A stretch of 64,000 bases of DNA from CAVPDE01 sp963702565 (lineage in GTDB: Bacteria; Desulfobacterota; DSM-4660; Desulfatiglandales; HGW-15). Both the position numbers and the translations under genes were made by a program. The stretch's first letter is position 1. Every line of letters starts with the position of its first letter. The notes under the pieces are model-generated. The model saw nothing but the letters and a program-made list of their open reading frames with translations, had not been told where the DNA came from and searched no databases. Positions 20,045-28,856 of the stretch are shown here, in pieces. The stretch lies in assembly GCA_963702565.1 (NCBI GenBank), contig CAVPDE010000030.1, forward strand, positions 1 to 64,000, read 5' to 3'.

Positions 20045-20491
20045 TTATTCTCTCAATCTCTTAATCTCTGCTTGTTGTGGTACAACTATTCGGTTCTTCG
20101 GCGCTGCGGGAGTGCCGGGGCTGCCCGCGCGCATCATGATGTATTCCGACTGGTTGCCATTCTGGACTACATAAAAAGTATTCTCATACACCTCCGACCA
20201 GCGGGCGCCGATCATCCCTCCCCTGCCGTGCTGGTCCATGTGCGACATGTGCAGGTCGTTATGCCTGAACACCGTGCGCGCACCGCAATAGGACTGTATG
20301 GCGGAGTTCCCCCAGAAGTAGGCGGGGTTCGCGGTATCCAGGTTCGGGTCGTTGTTGATGGACCTGCGATCCTCCAGGTAAACGGCACCCGGCCCGCCGG
20401 GGATAATATCGTCCTTCCAACCCGAGTCATCTGAAGGCCCCATGCCCAGGTGAGGTGAGACCGGCTTCATCTCAGACATGCAGCCCTCCAT
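20045..20491 (-). pseudogene. C-terminal fragment of a beta-helix protein paralogous to its downstream neighbour
   Basis: About 148 residues without a signal peptide or proper N-terminus. The segment AVYLEDRRSINNDPNLDTAN, then SYCGARTVFRHNDLHMSHMDQHGRGG and RWSEVYENTFYV, corresponds to the end of a beta-helix domain like that of the adjacent 706-residue protein. The tail APKNRIVVP followed by AEIKRLRE parallels the neighbour's APKNLRVVP. The DNA after both genes is also similar (CTCAATCTCTtAATCTCTG-like). I read it as the remnant of a tandem duplicate whose 5' part was lost. Confidence 0.6.
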
Positions 20492-20976
20492 CCAAAAGCT
20501 TGCCTGAGGATCGCCCTCTTATTCCCTATCCATTGAGGAAGCAAATCACGTGCCCAAGGTCATTTTTCTCAATTTCCATGCCTCATTCGAATCGGTGAAA
20601 CCCTGCATCGATTCGTCTCCTTTTTTGAAAAGCGTCAAAAAGAAAATGGGCAGGCACACAAAATAAAAGCGACATGGAAGCCCGAAGCCGCTCCACAGGC
20701 TCATATGTAGGTCTAAAGGCGTCCACCTGATCTCTTGACGACTCAGCAAAGGAAGCAATTGCCTAAGACCCTATCCATCTCCAAAAGAGGCAATACCTCT
20801 TTGTCCAAGAAAAGACCGTACCCGTTTCCTGTGCACTTTTTCCCCCCAAACGACAAAAAAGTATACACGCCTGGTTTCGCTGGCTCTTATAGAAGCGCTG
20901 ACTAAATGGCTGTGAATCAGAGGTTAGGTTTCTTTCCAAACATGCGAGCCTTCAGAGGGGTCCCACTCAGCGTCCG
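20492..20976. other. Non-coding stretch, no feature recognised
   Basis: About 485 bases between the beta-helix fragment and the broken hipA gene. Only short, unconvincing frames are present, and no repeat family or promoter stood out. It fits the picture of a decayed region. Confidence 0.4.
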
Positions 20977-21583
20977 ATGATTCAACAGCAGCGGGGCTGT
21001 GATATGAACGGGAAGCTTTCGGCAGGCAATGCCCTATTTCCGACCCTGAGCGATGAGATGCATATTTTTTCTCTCCCCGGCGATGAGTACCCAAGCATTT
21101 CAGAAACACCGGAATCCCTCAAAGAACTTCTCACCTGCCCGGACACCCGTGAACCTTTCCATGAGCTTGTGGCCCGGTGTGCGCTCCGCTCTGGGATATC
21201 GGGGGTTCAACCGAAGGTTTTGCTGGAGGCCAGGGAGCGTGGGTCCTTCACATCGGCCCGCTACATCGTCAAGTCGCGGGGAACCGATTACCCCTTTCTC
21301 GCCGCCAAAGAGTATTTCTGCATGACCGCGGCAAAACGGGCCGGCCCTTTCTCTTGCAGGAACGAGGAAGTGGTGGCCGCGAAAGGTACTGGAGCAGTTT
21401 GCCGTGACTCATCTCTCCATGCCGATAGGAGCAATTTCCGACGTTTTCGATCGTGTTGCCGAGGCAGTCAGGGAAACAGGGCGGATGATTCCAGGATACA
21501 TCGCTGAGCACCAGGAGTTTCGAGAAATTGGCGAGCGCATGATGACACAGTGCAACCAAGGGGTAAGCGACCTGGCGGGCTGA
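20977..21583 (+). pseudogene. Broken HipA-like kinase gene
   Basis: The first ~125 codons encode a HipA-type start: ELVARCALRSGISGVQPKVLL is the family's SGVQPK motif, and ARYIVKSRGTDYPFLAAKEYFCM matches the strand carrying the ATP-binding lysine. At about 21345 family resemblance stops; a different frame then gives WPRKVLEQFAVTHLSMPIG and runs to a TGA at 21583, resembling a HipA C-terminus. The middle of the kinase, including the catalytic HxxD-like and DFD-like motifs, is absent. An internal deletion with frame change is the simplest reading. No hipB-like antitoxin gene was seen beside it. Confidence 0.6.
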
Positions 21584-21601
21584 GGAACAAACCAGGGAAA
21601 T

Positions 21602-22456
21602 TCAAGCTCTGCTTTTCCCTAACACTTCCTTCCGGATGAAATCCACAGCATTTCTGAAAACCTGCACGCCTTCTCCTTCTCCGCCGGTCAGTGCTTTGCC
21701 CTGACGGAGCAGAACCTCCTTCTTTCGGGTCCAGTCGGGGTGGTTGGTGACATGGTTGAACGCCTCGGGGTGAGGCATGAGTCCGAAGATGCGGCCCGTA
21801 GGGTCGCAGATGCCGGCAATGTCCCGAAGCGATCCGTTCGGATTGGCCGGCCACTGGCCGTTCGCCGGATTACCCGATGAATCGGCGTACTGGGCCACCA
21901 CTTGCCTGTTCTTGAAAAGGCTCTCCATGTCCTGCTTCAGGGCGTAGAAATCGCCTTCCCCGTGGCGGACCGGAAGTTCGATCTCTTGAATGCCTTTTGT
22001 GAAAACGCAAGGAGAATCCGGGTTGACCTTCAGCCGCACCCAAGCATTGATGAAATTCCCTGCTGCATTCGGGATCAGGGCGATCCGGCGTTCGTTGTAG
22101 TTGCTGTCAAAGCCGGGGAGCAGACCTAGGTTCACAATGGCCTGGAAACCATTGCATATCCCAATGATCAGCTTGCCGGACCGGATGAATTGATCCAGCT
22201 CATTTCTGAGGTTAAAGCCTATTTTGGACGCGAGAAGCACGCCGGCGCCGTGATCGTCGGCCCAGCTGAAACCGCCTCCGAAAACCAGGATGTGGTAGTC
22301 GTCCAGCTTAACCCTGGATCCCCACCGCTCTCCGTAAATGACTTCATTGATGTGGATTCGGTGGGAGTCGGCTCCGGCCAGTTTCAGGGCGTAATCCGTC
22401 TCGTAGTCGCAGTTCAACCCAAACCCGGTGAGCACCAGGGCTTTCACAGGGGTCAT
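21602..22456 (-). CDS. purQ: Phosphoribosylformylglycinamidine synthase, glutamine amidotransferase subunit
   Basis: 284 residues. Class I glutaminase that feeds ammonia to PurL in step four of purine synthesis. The nucleophile C101 is in GICNGFQAIVNLG, and the partners H229 and E231 are in GLMPHPEAFNH. Early motifs VLTGFGLNCDYET and VFGGGFSWADD are as expected for PurQ. It is longer than the usual ~230 residues, in line with the PurQ that pairs with long PurL enzymes. Its start overlaps the purL stop by four bases (ATGA). Confidence 0.92.
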   Translation of the reverse strand: MTPVKALVLTGFGLNCDYETDYALKLAGADSHRIHINEVIYGERWGSRVKLDDYHILVFGGGFSWADDHGAGVLLASKIGFNLRNELDQFIRSGKLIIGICNGFQAIVNLGLLPGFDSNYNERRIALIPNAAGNFINAWVRLKVNPDSPCVFTKGIQEIELPVRHGEGDFYALKQDMESLFKNRQVVAQYADSSGNPANGQWPANPNGSLRDIAGICDPTGRIFGLMPHPEAFNHVTNHPDWTRKKEVLLRQGKALTGGEGEGVQVFRNAVDFIRKEVLGKSRA

Positions 22457-25446
22457 ATCAATCCTCCGAAGCGTGAATTCCAGGATTTCTTCAAATCCGA
22501 AACGTCCTCATCGATGATCAGTTCCCCTTTTCCACGCCGCACCTTGAAGCGTGGGGTTTCCGTGACCTCCCCAATGCATGCAATGGGCATGGACTCAAAG
22601 AGCTTTTCAAACGCCTCTTTTCTTTCCGGGTTCACGGTAACGACGAACCGTCCTGCAGACTCGGAATAGAGGAGCTGGGCGGATGAAAGCCCGGGGCGAG
22701 AAGGGGCTTTCCCAATGTGAATCTCCATTCCCAGCTCTCCGGCCATGGACACCAGGGCAAGGTGAACGGCCAGTCCCCCTTTTGCCACGGCGTGAGCCGA
22801 TGAGACAAGTCCCTGCTGGACAGCGCGGTGCAAAGCAAGGTAAAGGGGCCATACGACGTTGACATCGACTTTGGGAACATAGAGACCGATTTTTTCCATC
22901 AACTGGTAATACTCGCTTCCCCCGAGCTCATTCTTCGTCCCTCCGAGCACGTAAACCAGATCGCCCGGAAACTTGGCATCCAGGGTGACGCAAGTCTTCA
23001 CGTCATGAACCACGCTCGACACCGTGAAGAGCAGCGCCGGTTTTCCCGAAACCTTACGCCTCTCCCCATAGGGGCCTTCGAGATTCCCGTCGACGTACAT
23101 GCTGTCTTTCCCCGAGAGGAGGGGGATGTTGAAGGCGAGGCAGGTGTCCCTGAGCGCCCAGCAGGATCTCACCAGCTGGGCCGCCTTGTATTTGCCGTCC
23201 GGGTTTGTCACAGGATCATGCTGAACCGTGGGCCAGCAGAAATTGTCCACCCCTCCCAGATGCTCCGGGTCCCCGCCGACGGCAATCGCTTTTCTCACCG
23301 CTTCATCGATCGTCACGGCCGTCATGGGGTACGTATCGATCTCGGAATAAAAAGGGCTCAGGGCCTGGCTGACGACAATGCCTGTCTCAGAACCGAGGAT
23401 GGGCCTTTTGACCGCGGCATCGCTGGGGATGTCCCTCTTCTTGCCCACGAGAGGCTTGATGACGCTGCCTCCCTGCACTTCGTGGTCGTATTGGCGGGTG
23501 ATCCAGCTCCTGGAACACAGGTTTGGACGGGCCAGCATGGTTTTGAGAAGATCGCCATGTTTCCCCGGTTCGCTCAGCACGGGTTCTGTGAGGCCCCTCA
23601 TTTCAGGCGGCAGCCACTCGGCCTCAAACTCCCACTGGGGGAAATCGGACTGGAGAAGGTCCATGCGGATGTAGGCGCAAGTCTTGCCCTTGTAGTCCAA
23701 CCTCAGGGCACCGGAATCATTGTATTCGCCGATGACCGTGCTTTCCACACCGTGCTTTTCCGAAAGAGCCATGAAGCGGGGCAGATGTTCCGGTTTGACC
23801 GCGATGGTCATTCTTTCCTGCGACTCGGACACCCATATCTCCCACTGATCCAGACCCTCATACTTGAGCGGGACCTTGTCGAGATCGACCCGGCAACCGT
23901 TGCTGAAACGGGCGGACTCGCCGATGGAGGAAGAAAGACCGCCTCCGCCGTTGTCCGTGATGTAGGAAATGAGACCTTCGTCTCTTGCCTCCAGCAGGAA
24001 GTCGTGCATTTTTTTCTGGGTGTAGGGGTCGCCGATCTGCACGTGGCCGGCAGGCGTGTGCTCCGTGAATATTTCTGAGGAAGCGGTCACCCCGTGGATC
24101 CCGTCCTTGCCCACCCTGCCGCCCGACATGATGATGAGATCCCCTTTGGATGTCTTTTTCGTGTGGGAGGGTTCCTTGCCGAGCGAGGCCGGCATGATTC
24201 CAAGAGCGGTTACAAAGACCAGGCATTTCCCCATGTAGCTGTCATCGAAATAAAGCAGGCCGTAGGGCGTCGGAATTCCGCTCTTGTTCCCGCCGTCTTT
24301 CACGCCTTCGATCACGCCATCGAGCAGGCGCCTGGGGTGAAGGTGGGGCTTGAGGTCTTTGGCGTAGTCCCTGGGGCCCACGCAAAACCCATAGGTACCC
24401 AGAATGAGTTTTGCGCCTTTTCCCGTGCCCATGGGGTCCCTGTAAATCCCGACGATGCCCGTGAGCGATCCACCGTAAGCCTCCATGTTGGAGGGGCTGT
24501 TGTGGGTCTCCCCGGTGATGACGTAGTTGTGGTCGGTGTTGAATCTTGCCACCCCGGCGTTGTCCCAGAGAACGGAGACCACCCAGGGCTTCTCCTCCTT
24601 GACCTTTAGGGTGGGCGCTTCGATGCAGGTCTTGAAGAGGTTGTCCACGATCTGGACGCGGCCGTCCGAGAGGTCCTTGTACCTGAAAAGGCCCCTGAAG
24701 GTGTTGTGGTTGCAGTGGTCGCTCCGGGACTGGGAAATGTACTCGAGTTCAACATCCGTGGGCAGGCTGAGGCCCATCTTTCTTCGCTCGGCCAAAACGT
24801 CTTGTCTCAAAAAATATTCCCGGATGGTGGGGATGTCCTTGTCCTGAAGCGCGAGGTTCCGCACCTGGGAGATTTCTCGCAGCTCCCGGTCGCTGCCTAT
24901 GGGAACCGTAGTGACCCGGGGTTCGTGATTGAGGATCACTTTGGGCAGGATAAAGCCGATGCCTTCTTCCGGCTTCCATTCTTGGCGGCTGAAGACCCTC
25001 CACTGCTGAATGATCTCGTTGGCGAGAATCTCCCGCGCAATGGTTCTTACCTGGGTTTCTTGAACGTCTGCCTTGATCGCGTAGAGCTTGGAAGTGTATA
25101 CCGCCTCATGAGCTTTGAACTTGATCTTAAACAGGTCTTCAACCGCTTCCACAGCCGTGCTTCCGGCGGTGTCTCTCACTCCGGGGCGATAGCCGACCCA
25201 AATGAGCCAGTCAAAATCCTGAGCCAGGGGCTTGAAGGAAGATTCCTCAGTGATGGGATTTGTGAAAATACTGGTCCGCGCCGCTTCCCTCTGTTCTGAA
25301 GTGAGCTCTGCATCGATCATGAGGATGCGGATGACGCGGATTTCATCGACTGCAATGCCGAAGTAGTCCTTCGCCTTTCTCTTGACCCCTGAGCCTTCCG
25401 CGTCCGTGAGGTTGCTTTTGAGCCGGATCTCCAATCGGGATACCAT
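22453..25446 (-). CDS. purL: Phosphoribosylformylglycinamidine synthase, synthetase subunit with fused N-terminal PurS-like region
   Basis: 997 residues. ATP-dependent conversion of FGAR to FGAM. The N-terminal ~200 residues include a PurS-like part (RLEIRLKSNLTDAEGSGVKRKAKDYFG). The synthetase core has LEYISQSRSDHCNHNTF, ETHNSPSNMEAYGGSLTGIVGIYRD and later NGGGGLSSSIGESARF, together with the second AIRS-like half (GKDSMYVDGN, AVAKGGLAVHLALVSMAGELG). This is the intermediate PurSL-type arrangement without the glutaminase, which is supplied by purQ directly downstream. A GGAG site precedes the ATG. The divergent ClpX-like gene shares the upstream region. Confidence 0.93.
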   Translation of the reverse strand: MVSRLEIRLKSNLTDAEGSGVKRKAKDYFGIAVDEIRVIRILMIDAELTSEQREAARTSIFTNPITEESSFKPLAQDFDWLIWVGYRPGVRDTAGSTAVEAVEDLFKIKFKAHEAVYTSKLYAIKADVQETQVRTIAREILANEIIQQWRVFSRQEWKPEEGIGFILPKVILNHEPRVTTVPIGSDRELREISQVRNLALQDKDIPTIREYFLRQDVLAERRKMGLSLPTDVELEYISQSRSDHCNHNTFRGLFRYKDLSDGRVQIVDNLFKTCIEAPTLKVKEEKPWVVSVLWDNAGVARFNTDHNYVITGETHNSPSNMEAYGGSLTGIVGIYRDPMGTGKGAKLILGTYGFCVGPRDYAKDLKPHLHPRRLLDGVIEGVKDGGNKSGIPTPYGLLYFDDSYMGKCLVFVTALGIMPASLGKEPSHTKKTSKGDLIIMSGGRVGKDGIHGVTASSEIFTEHTPAGHVQIGDPYTQKKMHDFLLEARDEGLISYITDNGGGGLSSSIGESARFSNGCRVDLDKVPLKYEGLDQWEIWVSESQERMTIAVKPEHLPRFMALSEKHGVESTVIGEYNDSGALRLDYKGKTCAYIRMDLLQSDFPQWEFEAEWLPPEMRGLTEPVLSEPGKHGDLLKTMLARPNLCSRSWITRQYDHEVQGGSVIKPLVGKKRDIPSDAAVKRPILGSETGIVVSQALSPFYSEIDTYPMTAVTIDEAVRKAIAVGGDPEHLGGVDNFCWPTVQHDPVTNPDGKYKAAQLVRSCWALRDTCLAFNIPLLSGKDSMYVDGNLEGPYGERRKVSGKPALLFTVSSVVHDVKTCVTLDAKFPGDLVYVLGGTKNELGGSEYYQLMEKIGLYVPKVDVNVVWPLYLALHRAVQQGLVSSAHAVAKGGLAVHLALVSMAGELGMEIHIGKAPSRPGLSSAQLLYSESAGRFVVTVNPERKEAFEKLFESMPIACIGEVTETPRFKVRRGKGELIIDEDVSDLKKSWNSRFGGLI

Positions 25447-25493
25447 CCGTTACTCCTTGTTTTTTATAGAGATTCTGATATGATGTTAACAAC

Positions 25494-25521
25494 TCTAAAA
25501 CAATCCCGACAGTTGAGTCAA
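25494..25521 (-). promoter_or_regulatory. Candidate sigma-70 promoter for purLQ
   Basis: On the minus strand TTGACT (25521-25516) and TTTAGA (25499-25494) are separated by 16 bases, placing a start point about 40 bases before the purL ATG. The spacing is slightly short and the -10 imperfect. Confidence 0.4.
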
Positions 25522-25545
25522 CAGAATAAGCGGGAGCGCATCGGG

Positions 25546-25574
25546 TTGAAATGCGGGGCGGAAGTGTCTATATT
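25546..25574 (+). promoter_or_regulatory. Sigma-70-type promoter for the ClpX-like/ahb operon
   Basis: TTGAAA (25546-25551) and TATATT (25569-25574) with a 17-base spacer, giving a leader of about 55 bases ahead of the ATG at 25637. Confidence 0.6.
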
Positions 25575-25636
25575 CTTAAGCATCCATAAGACAAGTTTTG
25601 AGAAACTCTTGTGAATTTTAGGTGAGTGAGGAAATC

Positions 25637-27463
25637 ATGATGGACGATGATGTGATCAGAAACGAAGTTGGAGAAAAGCTCCCCAATCAGAAAGAGCTTG
25701 AAAAAGAGCTCAGCGACTATCTGTCAAAAAAGTACGGCAACCGAATCAAGATCATTTCTCCTTTTGTCTATCCGAAGGCCCAGGAGATCGGCGCGGAAGA
25801 GGGCAAAGCAGGAGAAAAGAAGGAGCAGGTCATCAACTTTGATATGCTCCCCGAGGAGCTTGAATCCCATCTGGACAGCTTTGTGGTCAAACAGAATCAG
25901 GCAAAGGCTGTGCTGGCGACCAAAGTTTGCACCCACTTCAACCGCATCAAGCACTTCAAGAAGCAAACGAACAAGAAAAAAGGCGGCGGGGTCGGAATGA
26001 TCAAGAACAACGTGCTCATGATCGGTCCGACCGGGGTGGGAAAAACCTACATCGTCAAATTGATCGCTCAGAAATTGGGCGTCCCTTTTGTCAAAGGGGA
26101 CGCCACCAAGTTCAGCGAGACCGGATACGTGGGCGGGGATGTGGAGGACCTGGTTCGTGACCTGGTCTACGAGGCCAGCGAAGACATCAGTCTTGCGGAG
26201 AACGGCATCATTTACATCGACGAAGTGGACAAGATTGCTTCATCGAGGAATTTTATCGGACATGATGTGTCACGAACCGGCGTCCAGAGGGCTTTGCTGA
26301 AGCCCATGGAAGAAACGGAAGTGGACTTGAAAGTCCCTCACGATGCGGTCTCCCAAATCCAGGCGATCGAGCATTTCCGACGGACCGGCAAGAAAGAGAA
26401 AAGGGTGGTCAACACCAAGAACATTCTTTTCATCATGAGCGGTGCCTTCGGGGAACTGGGTAACATCATCAAGAAGAGGCTTCAGAAACAGGGGATCGGG
26501 TTTGAGGCGGACGTGCGGCCGACCGAGATCCCGTGGGAGATTCTCAAGGAGGTCACCGCTCAGGACCTCGTGGAATTCGGCTTTGAATCGGAGTTTGTGG
26601 GACGCCTGCCCGTCGTTGTTGTTTTTGATGAACTGACCAAGGAAGATCTCGTTGAGATTCTCAAGAACCCCAATAACCCGATTATCCTGAGTAAGAGACT
26701 GGACTTCAAGGCCTACGGCATTGATATCAAGTTTGAAGAGGAAGCCTTGGTCAAGATAGCCGAGACAGCGGCAAAAGAGAAAACCGGCGCAAGAGGTCTT
26801 GTGAGCGCCATTGAAAAAGTCCTGATCCCGTTTGAGAAGAACTTGCCCTCGACGCCGATCAAAAGGCTGCTTGTAACGGCGGAGCTGGTGGAGGATCCCG
26901 AGTCTGAGCTGAAACGCCTGAGAGGGGGCGTGGATGACCCTTCGAGAGAGGCAAGGTTTGAGGTCGCGGCGTTGACGGAGTTGGAGAACATCAAGTCCTT
27001 CATTGAAAAGAGGGACAAGGATTTCGGCCGGACCCCTGGGCTGGAAGTGAATGATGCGAGGAGAGGGCTTATTTCAGAGATCTATCTCAAGAAGATCTCC
27101 GACGTGAACACGGCGTTTGAGGAATTTGTGGTCATGTTCCAGGAGATCAAGGCGGAAGAAGCCGCCCTGGCTCACGACATGGAGCTTAATGTCACGTTTG
27201 ACGATGGAGCCACGGATGAACTGCTCCGCCGTTCCATTGAGACAGGACAGGATGCGGGCTCTCTGACTTACCAGTTGGCGAAAAAGCTGGAGTACGGGCT
27301 GAAGCTCGTCAAGGACCGCTCCGGCGTTGATCATTTTGTTGTCACCAAGGATGCGGTGCTGGATATGGACAAATACATCAACGACCTGGTGAAACGGTAC
27401 TACCGCAAGGAATACGGCGCAGCTCAGTCCGAGGATGACTTCAACCGGCGGGACAACCAATGA
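25637..27463 (+). CDS. ClpX-like AAA+ unfoldase lacking the zinc finger, with C-terminal extension
   Basis: 608 residues from the ATG at 25637 with GTGAGGA upstream. In place of the ClpX zinc-binding domain there is an acidic N-terminus of about 75 residues. The AAA+ core follows ClpX: Walker A GPTGVGKT (130-137), pore loop GYVGGDVEDLV, Walker B IIYIDEVDK, an IGF-type ClpP-docking loop (KQGIGFEA), FVGRLPVVV and sensor 2 KTGARGL. About 160 extra residues after the core look helical. With an IGF loop it could dock on ClpP; its substrates are unknown. Its stop overlaps the ahbC start (ATGA), so it is translated together with a heme-synthesis gene. I do not call it clpX, because the housekeeping ClpX normally has the zinc finger and sits beside clpP. 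Confidence 0.82.
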   Translation: MMDDDVIRNEVGEKLPNQKELEKELSDYLSKKYGNRIKIISPFVYPKAQEIGAEEGKAGEKKEQVINFDMLPEELESHLDSFVVKQNQAKAVLATKVCTHFNRIKHFKKQTNKKKGGGVGMIKNNVLMIGPTGVGKTYIVKLIAQKLGVPFVKGDATKFSETGYVGGDVEDLVRDLVYEASEDISLAENGIIYIDEVDKIASSRNFIGHDVSRTGVQRALLKPMEETEVDLKVPHDAVSQIQAIEHFRRTGKKEKRVVNTKNILFIMSGAFGELGNIIKKRLQKQGIGFEADVRPTEIPWEILKEVTAQDLVEFGFESEFVGRLPVVVVFDELTKEDLVEILKNPNNPIILSKRLDFKAYGIDIKFEEEALVKIAETAAKEKTGARGLVSAIEKVLIPFEKNLPSTPIKRLLVTAELVEDPESELKRLRGGVDDPSREARFEVAALTELENIKSFIEKRDKDFGRTPGLEVNDARRGLISEIYLKKISDVNTAFEEFVVMFQEIKAEEAALAHDMELNVTFDDGATDELLRRSIETGQDAGSLTYQLAKKLEYGLKLVKDRSGVDHFVVTKDAVLDMDKYINDLVKRYYRKEYGAAQSEDDFNRRDNQ

Positions 27464-28650
27464 TCGGAATTTCGAAGCTCTATTGCGGGACCGTGGAACC
27501 CTCTGATGCCCTGCGCTACGGAAGGTCCTCAAAAGATCTGCCCTCCCATCTTCTTCAGTTCTCTTCAGACAAGAAGCCCGTGGTGGTCTGGAATGTGACA
27601 CAAGCCTGTAACCTGAAGTGCGTGCACTGTTATGCCCACGCCACGGAGAAGGGGCACAAAAAGGAGTTGAGCACAAAGGAAGGCTTTGCGGTGCTGGATG
27701 ACCTGGCTGAATTCGGTGTGCCGGTGGTGCTTTTCTCCGGAGGAGAACCGCTGGTTCGCAAAGACCTCATGGATCTGGCGAGCTATGCGGTGCAGCGGGG
27801 AATGAGGGCGGTCATCTCCACCAACGGAACGCTCATCACCAGGACCATGGCCAAAGAGCTCCGCAAAGTGGGGCTCTCCTATGTCGGGGTGAGCCTGGAC
27901 GGTCTCAAGGAAGTCCATGACCGCTTTCGCGGGAAAAAGGGCGCTTTCCGCGACGCCATGCAGGGGATTCGCAACTGCCAGGAGCAGGGGCTCAAGGTGG
28001 GGCTTCGATTCACGCTCAACCGCATGAATGTGGAGGAGGTTCCAGGCATCTTCGACCTTCTGGAGGAGACAAACATTCCCAGAGTCTGCTTCTACCATCT
28101 GGTGTATGCGGGGCGGGGTTCGAATCTTGTGGAACACGATCTGAATCACGCAGAAACAAGAAAGACCGTGGACCTCATCATGGACAGAACCAAGGATCTC
28201 CACGGCAGGGGTCTGGCAAAGGAGGTGCTCACTGTGGACAACCACGCCGACGGTCCCTATGTGTATCTCCGCATGGTGGGAGAGAAGAGTGATCGGGCCG
28301 GAGAGGTTCTTGAACTCCTCAAGATGAACGAGGGAAACAGTTCAGGAAGGGGCATCGGCTGCATCAGCTGGGACGGGGCTGTACATGCAGATCAGTTCTG
28401 GCGTCACCTCAGCTTCGGAAACGTTCGGGAGAAACCCTTCAGCGAGATCTGGACGGATCTCACTCATCCGGTCATGGCAAAACTCAAAGACAAGAAGCAG
28501 CACGTGAAAGGCCGCTGCGCTTCCTGCACGTGGCTGGACATCTGCGGAGGAAATTTCAGGGTGAGAGCAGAAGCCGTGTCCGACGATCTCTGGGCTCCGG
28601 ATCCCGCCTGCTATTTGTCGGATGAGGAAATAGGATTAAGAAATGCCTAA
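27460..28650 (+). CDS. ahbC: AhbC, radical SAM 12,18-didecarboxysiroheme deacetylase
   Basis: 396 residues. Radical SAM enzyme of the siroheme-dependent heme pathway that removes the acetate chains of didecarboxysiroheme to give Fe-coproporphyrin III. The radical SAM cluster is C50-x3-C54-x2-C57 (CNLKCVHCYAH), with GGEP and STNGTL motifs after it. The C-terminal SPASM-type cysteines (CISWDG and GRCASCTWLDICGG) are present. Adjacent hemB and ahbD support the assignment. The start overlaps the ClpX-like gene by four bases. The TAA stop falls in a GCCTAAAATGC-type repeat (28641-28680). Confidence 0.87.
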   Translation: MIGISKLYCGTVEPSDALRYGRSSKDLPSHLLQFSSDKKPVVVWNVTQACNLKCVHCYAHATEKGHKKELSTKEGFAVLDDLAEFGVPVVLFSGGEPLVRKDLMDLASYAVQRGMRAVISTNGTLITRTMAKELRKVGLSYVGVSLDGLKEVHDRFRGKKGAFRDAMQGIRNCQEQGLKVGLRFTLNRMNVEEVPGIFDLLEETNIPRVCFYHLVYAGRGSNLVEHDLNHAETRKTVDLIMDRTKDLHGRGLAKEVLTVDNHADGPYVYLRMVGEKSDRAGEVLELLKMNEGNSSGRGIGCISWDGAVHADQFWRHLSFGNVREKPFSEIWTDLTHPVMAKLKDKKQHVKGRCASCTWLDICGGNFRVRAEAVSDDLWAPDPACYLSDEEIGLRNA

Positions 28651-28680
28651 AATGCACTAAAATGCCAAGAATGCCTAAAG
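28641..28680 (+). repeat. AATGCCTAAAATGC iterated repeat at the end of ahbC
   Basis: Three imperfect copies of an AATGCC/CTAAAATGC unit, beginning inside the last two codons of ahbC. The inverse form (GCATTTTAGGCAC) is found at 38248-38268, directly ahead of the M20 peptidase gene. Confidence 0.6.
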
Positions 28681-28698
28681 TTGAAGAGCCAAAACCCT

Positions 28699-28780
28699 AA
28701 CCACGAAAGCACGAAAATTGGAAAACACGAAAAAGGGCAAGGGGGCGTATGAAACCCTCTTCTTTCGTGCTTTCGTGATG
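28699..28780. repeat. CACGAAA/TTTCGTG dyad repeat
   Basis: CCACGAAAGCACGAAAA at the left and TTTCGTGCTTTCGTG at the right, with a different core from the copy at 11904-12004. It lies between ahbC and hemB and could act as a terminator or attenuator. Confidence 0.7.
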
Positions 28781-28856
28781 GGTTTTCCGAAGATCTTTCT
28801 ACAACGGACTACTGACAACGGACAACTGACAACCTATGCAATGACGAGGTTCTCCT

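Noticed and set aside
22828..24078. 416-codon plus-strand frame opposite purL
   Set aside because: Antisense shadow of a strongly conserved gene; composition typical of reverse-strand translation.
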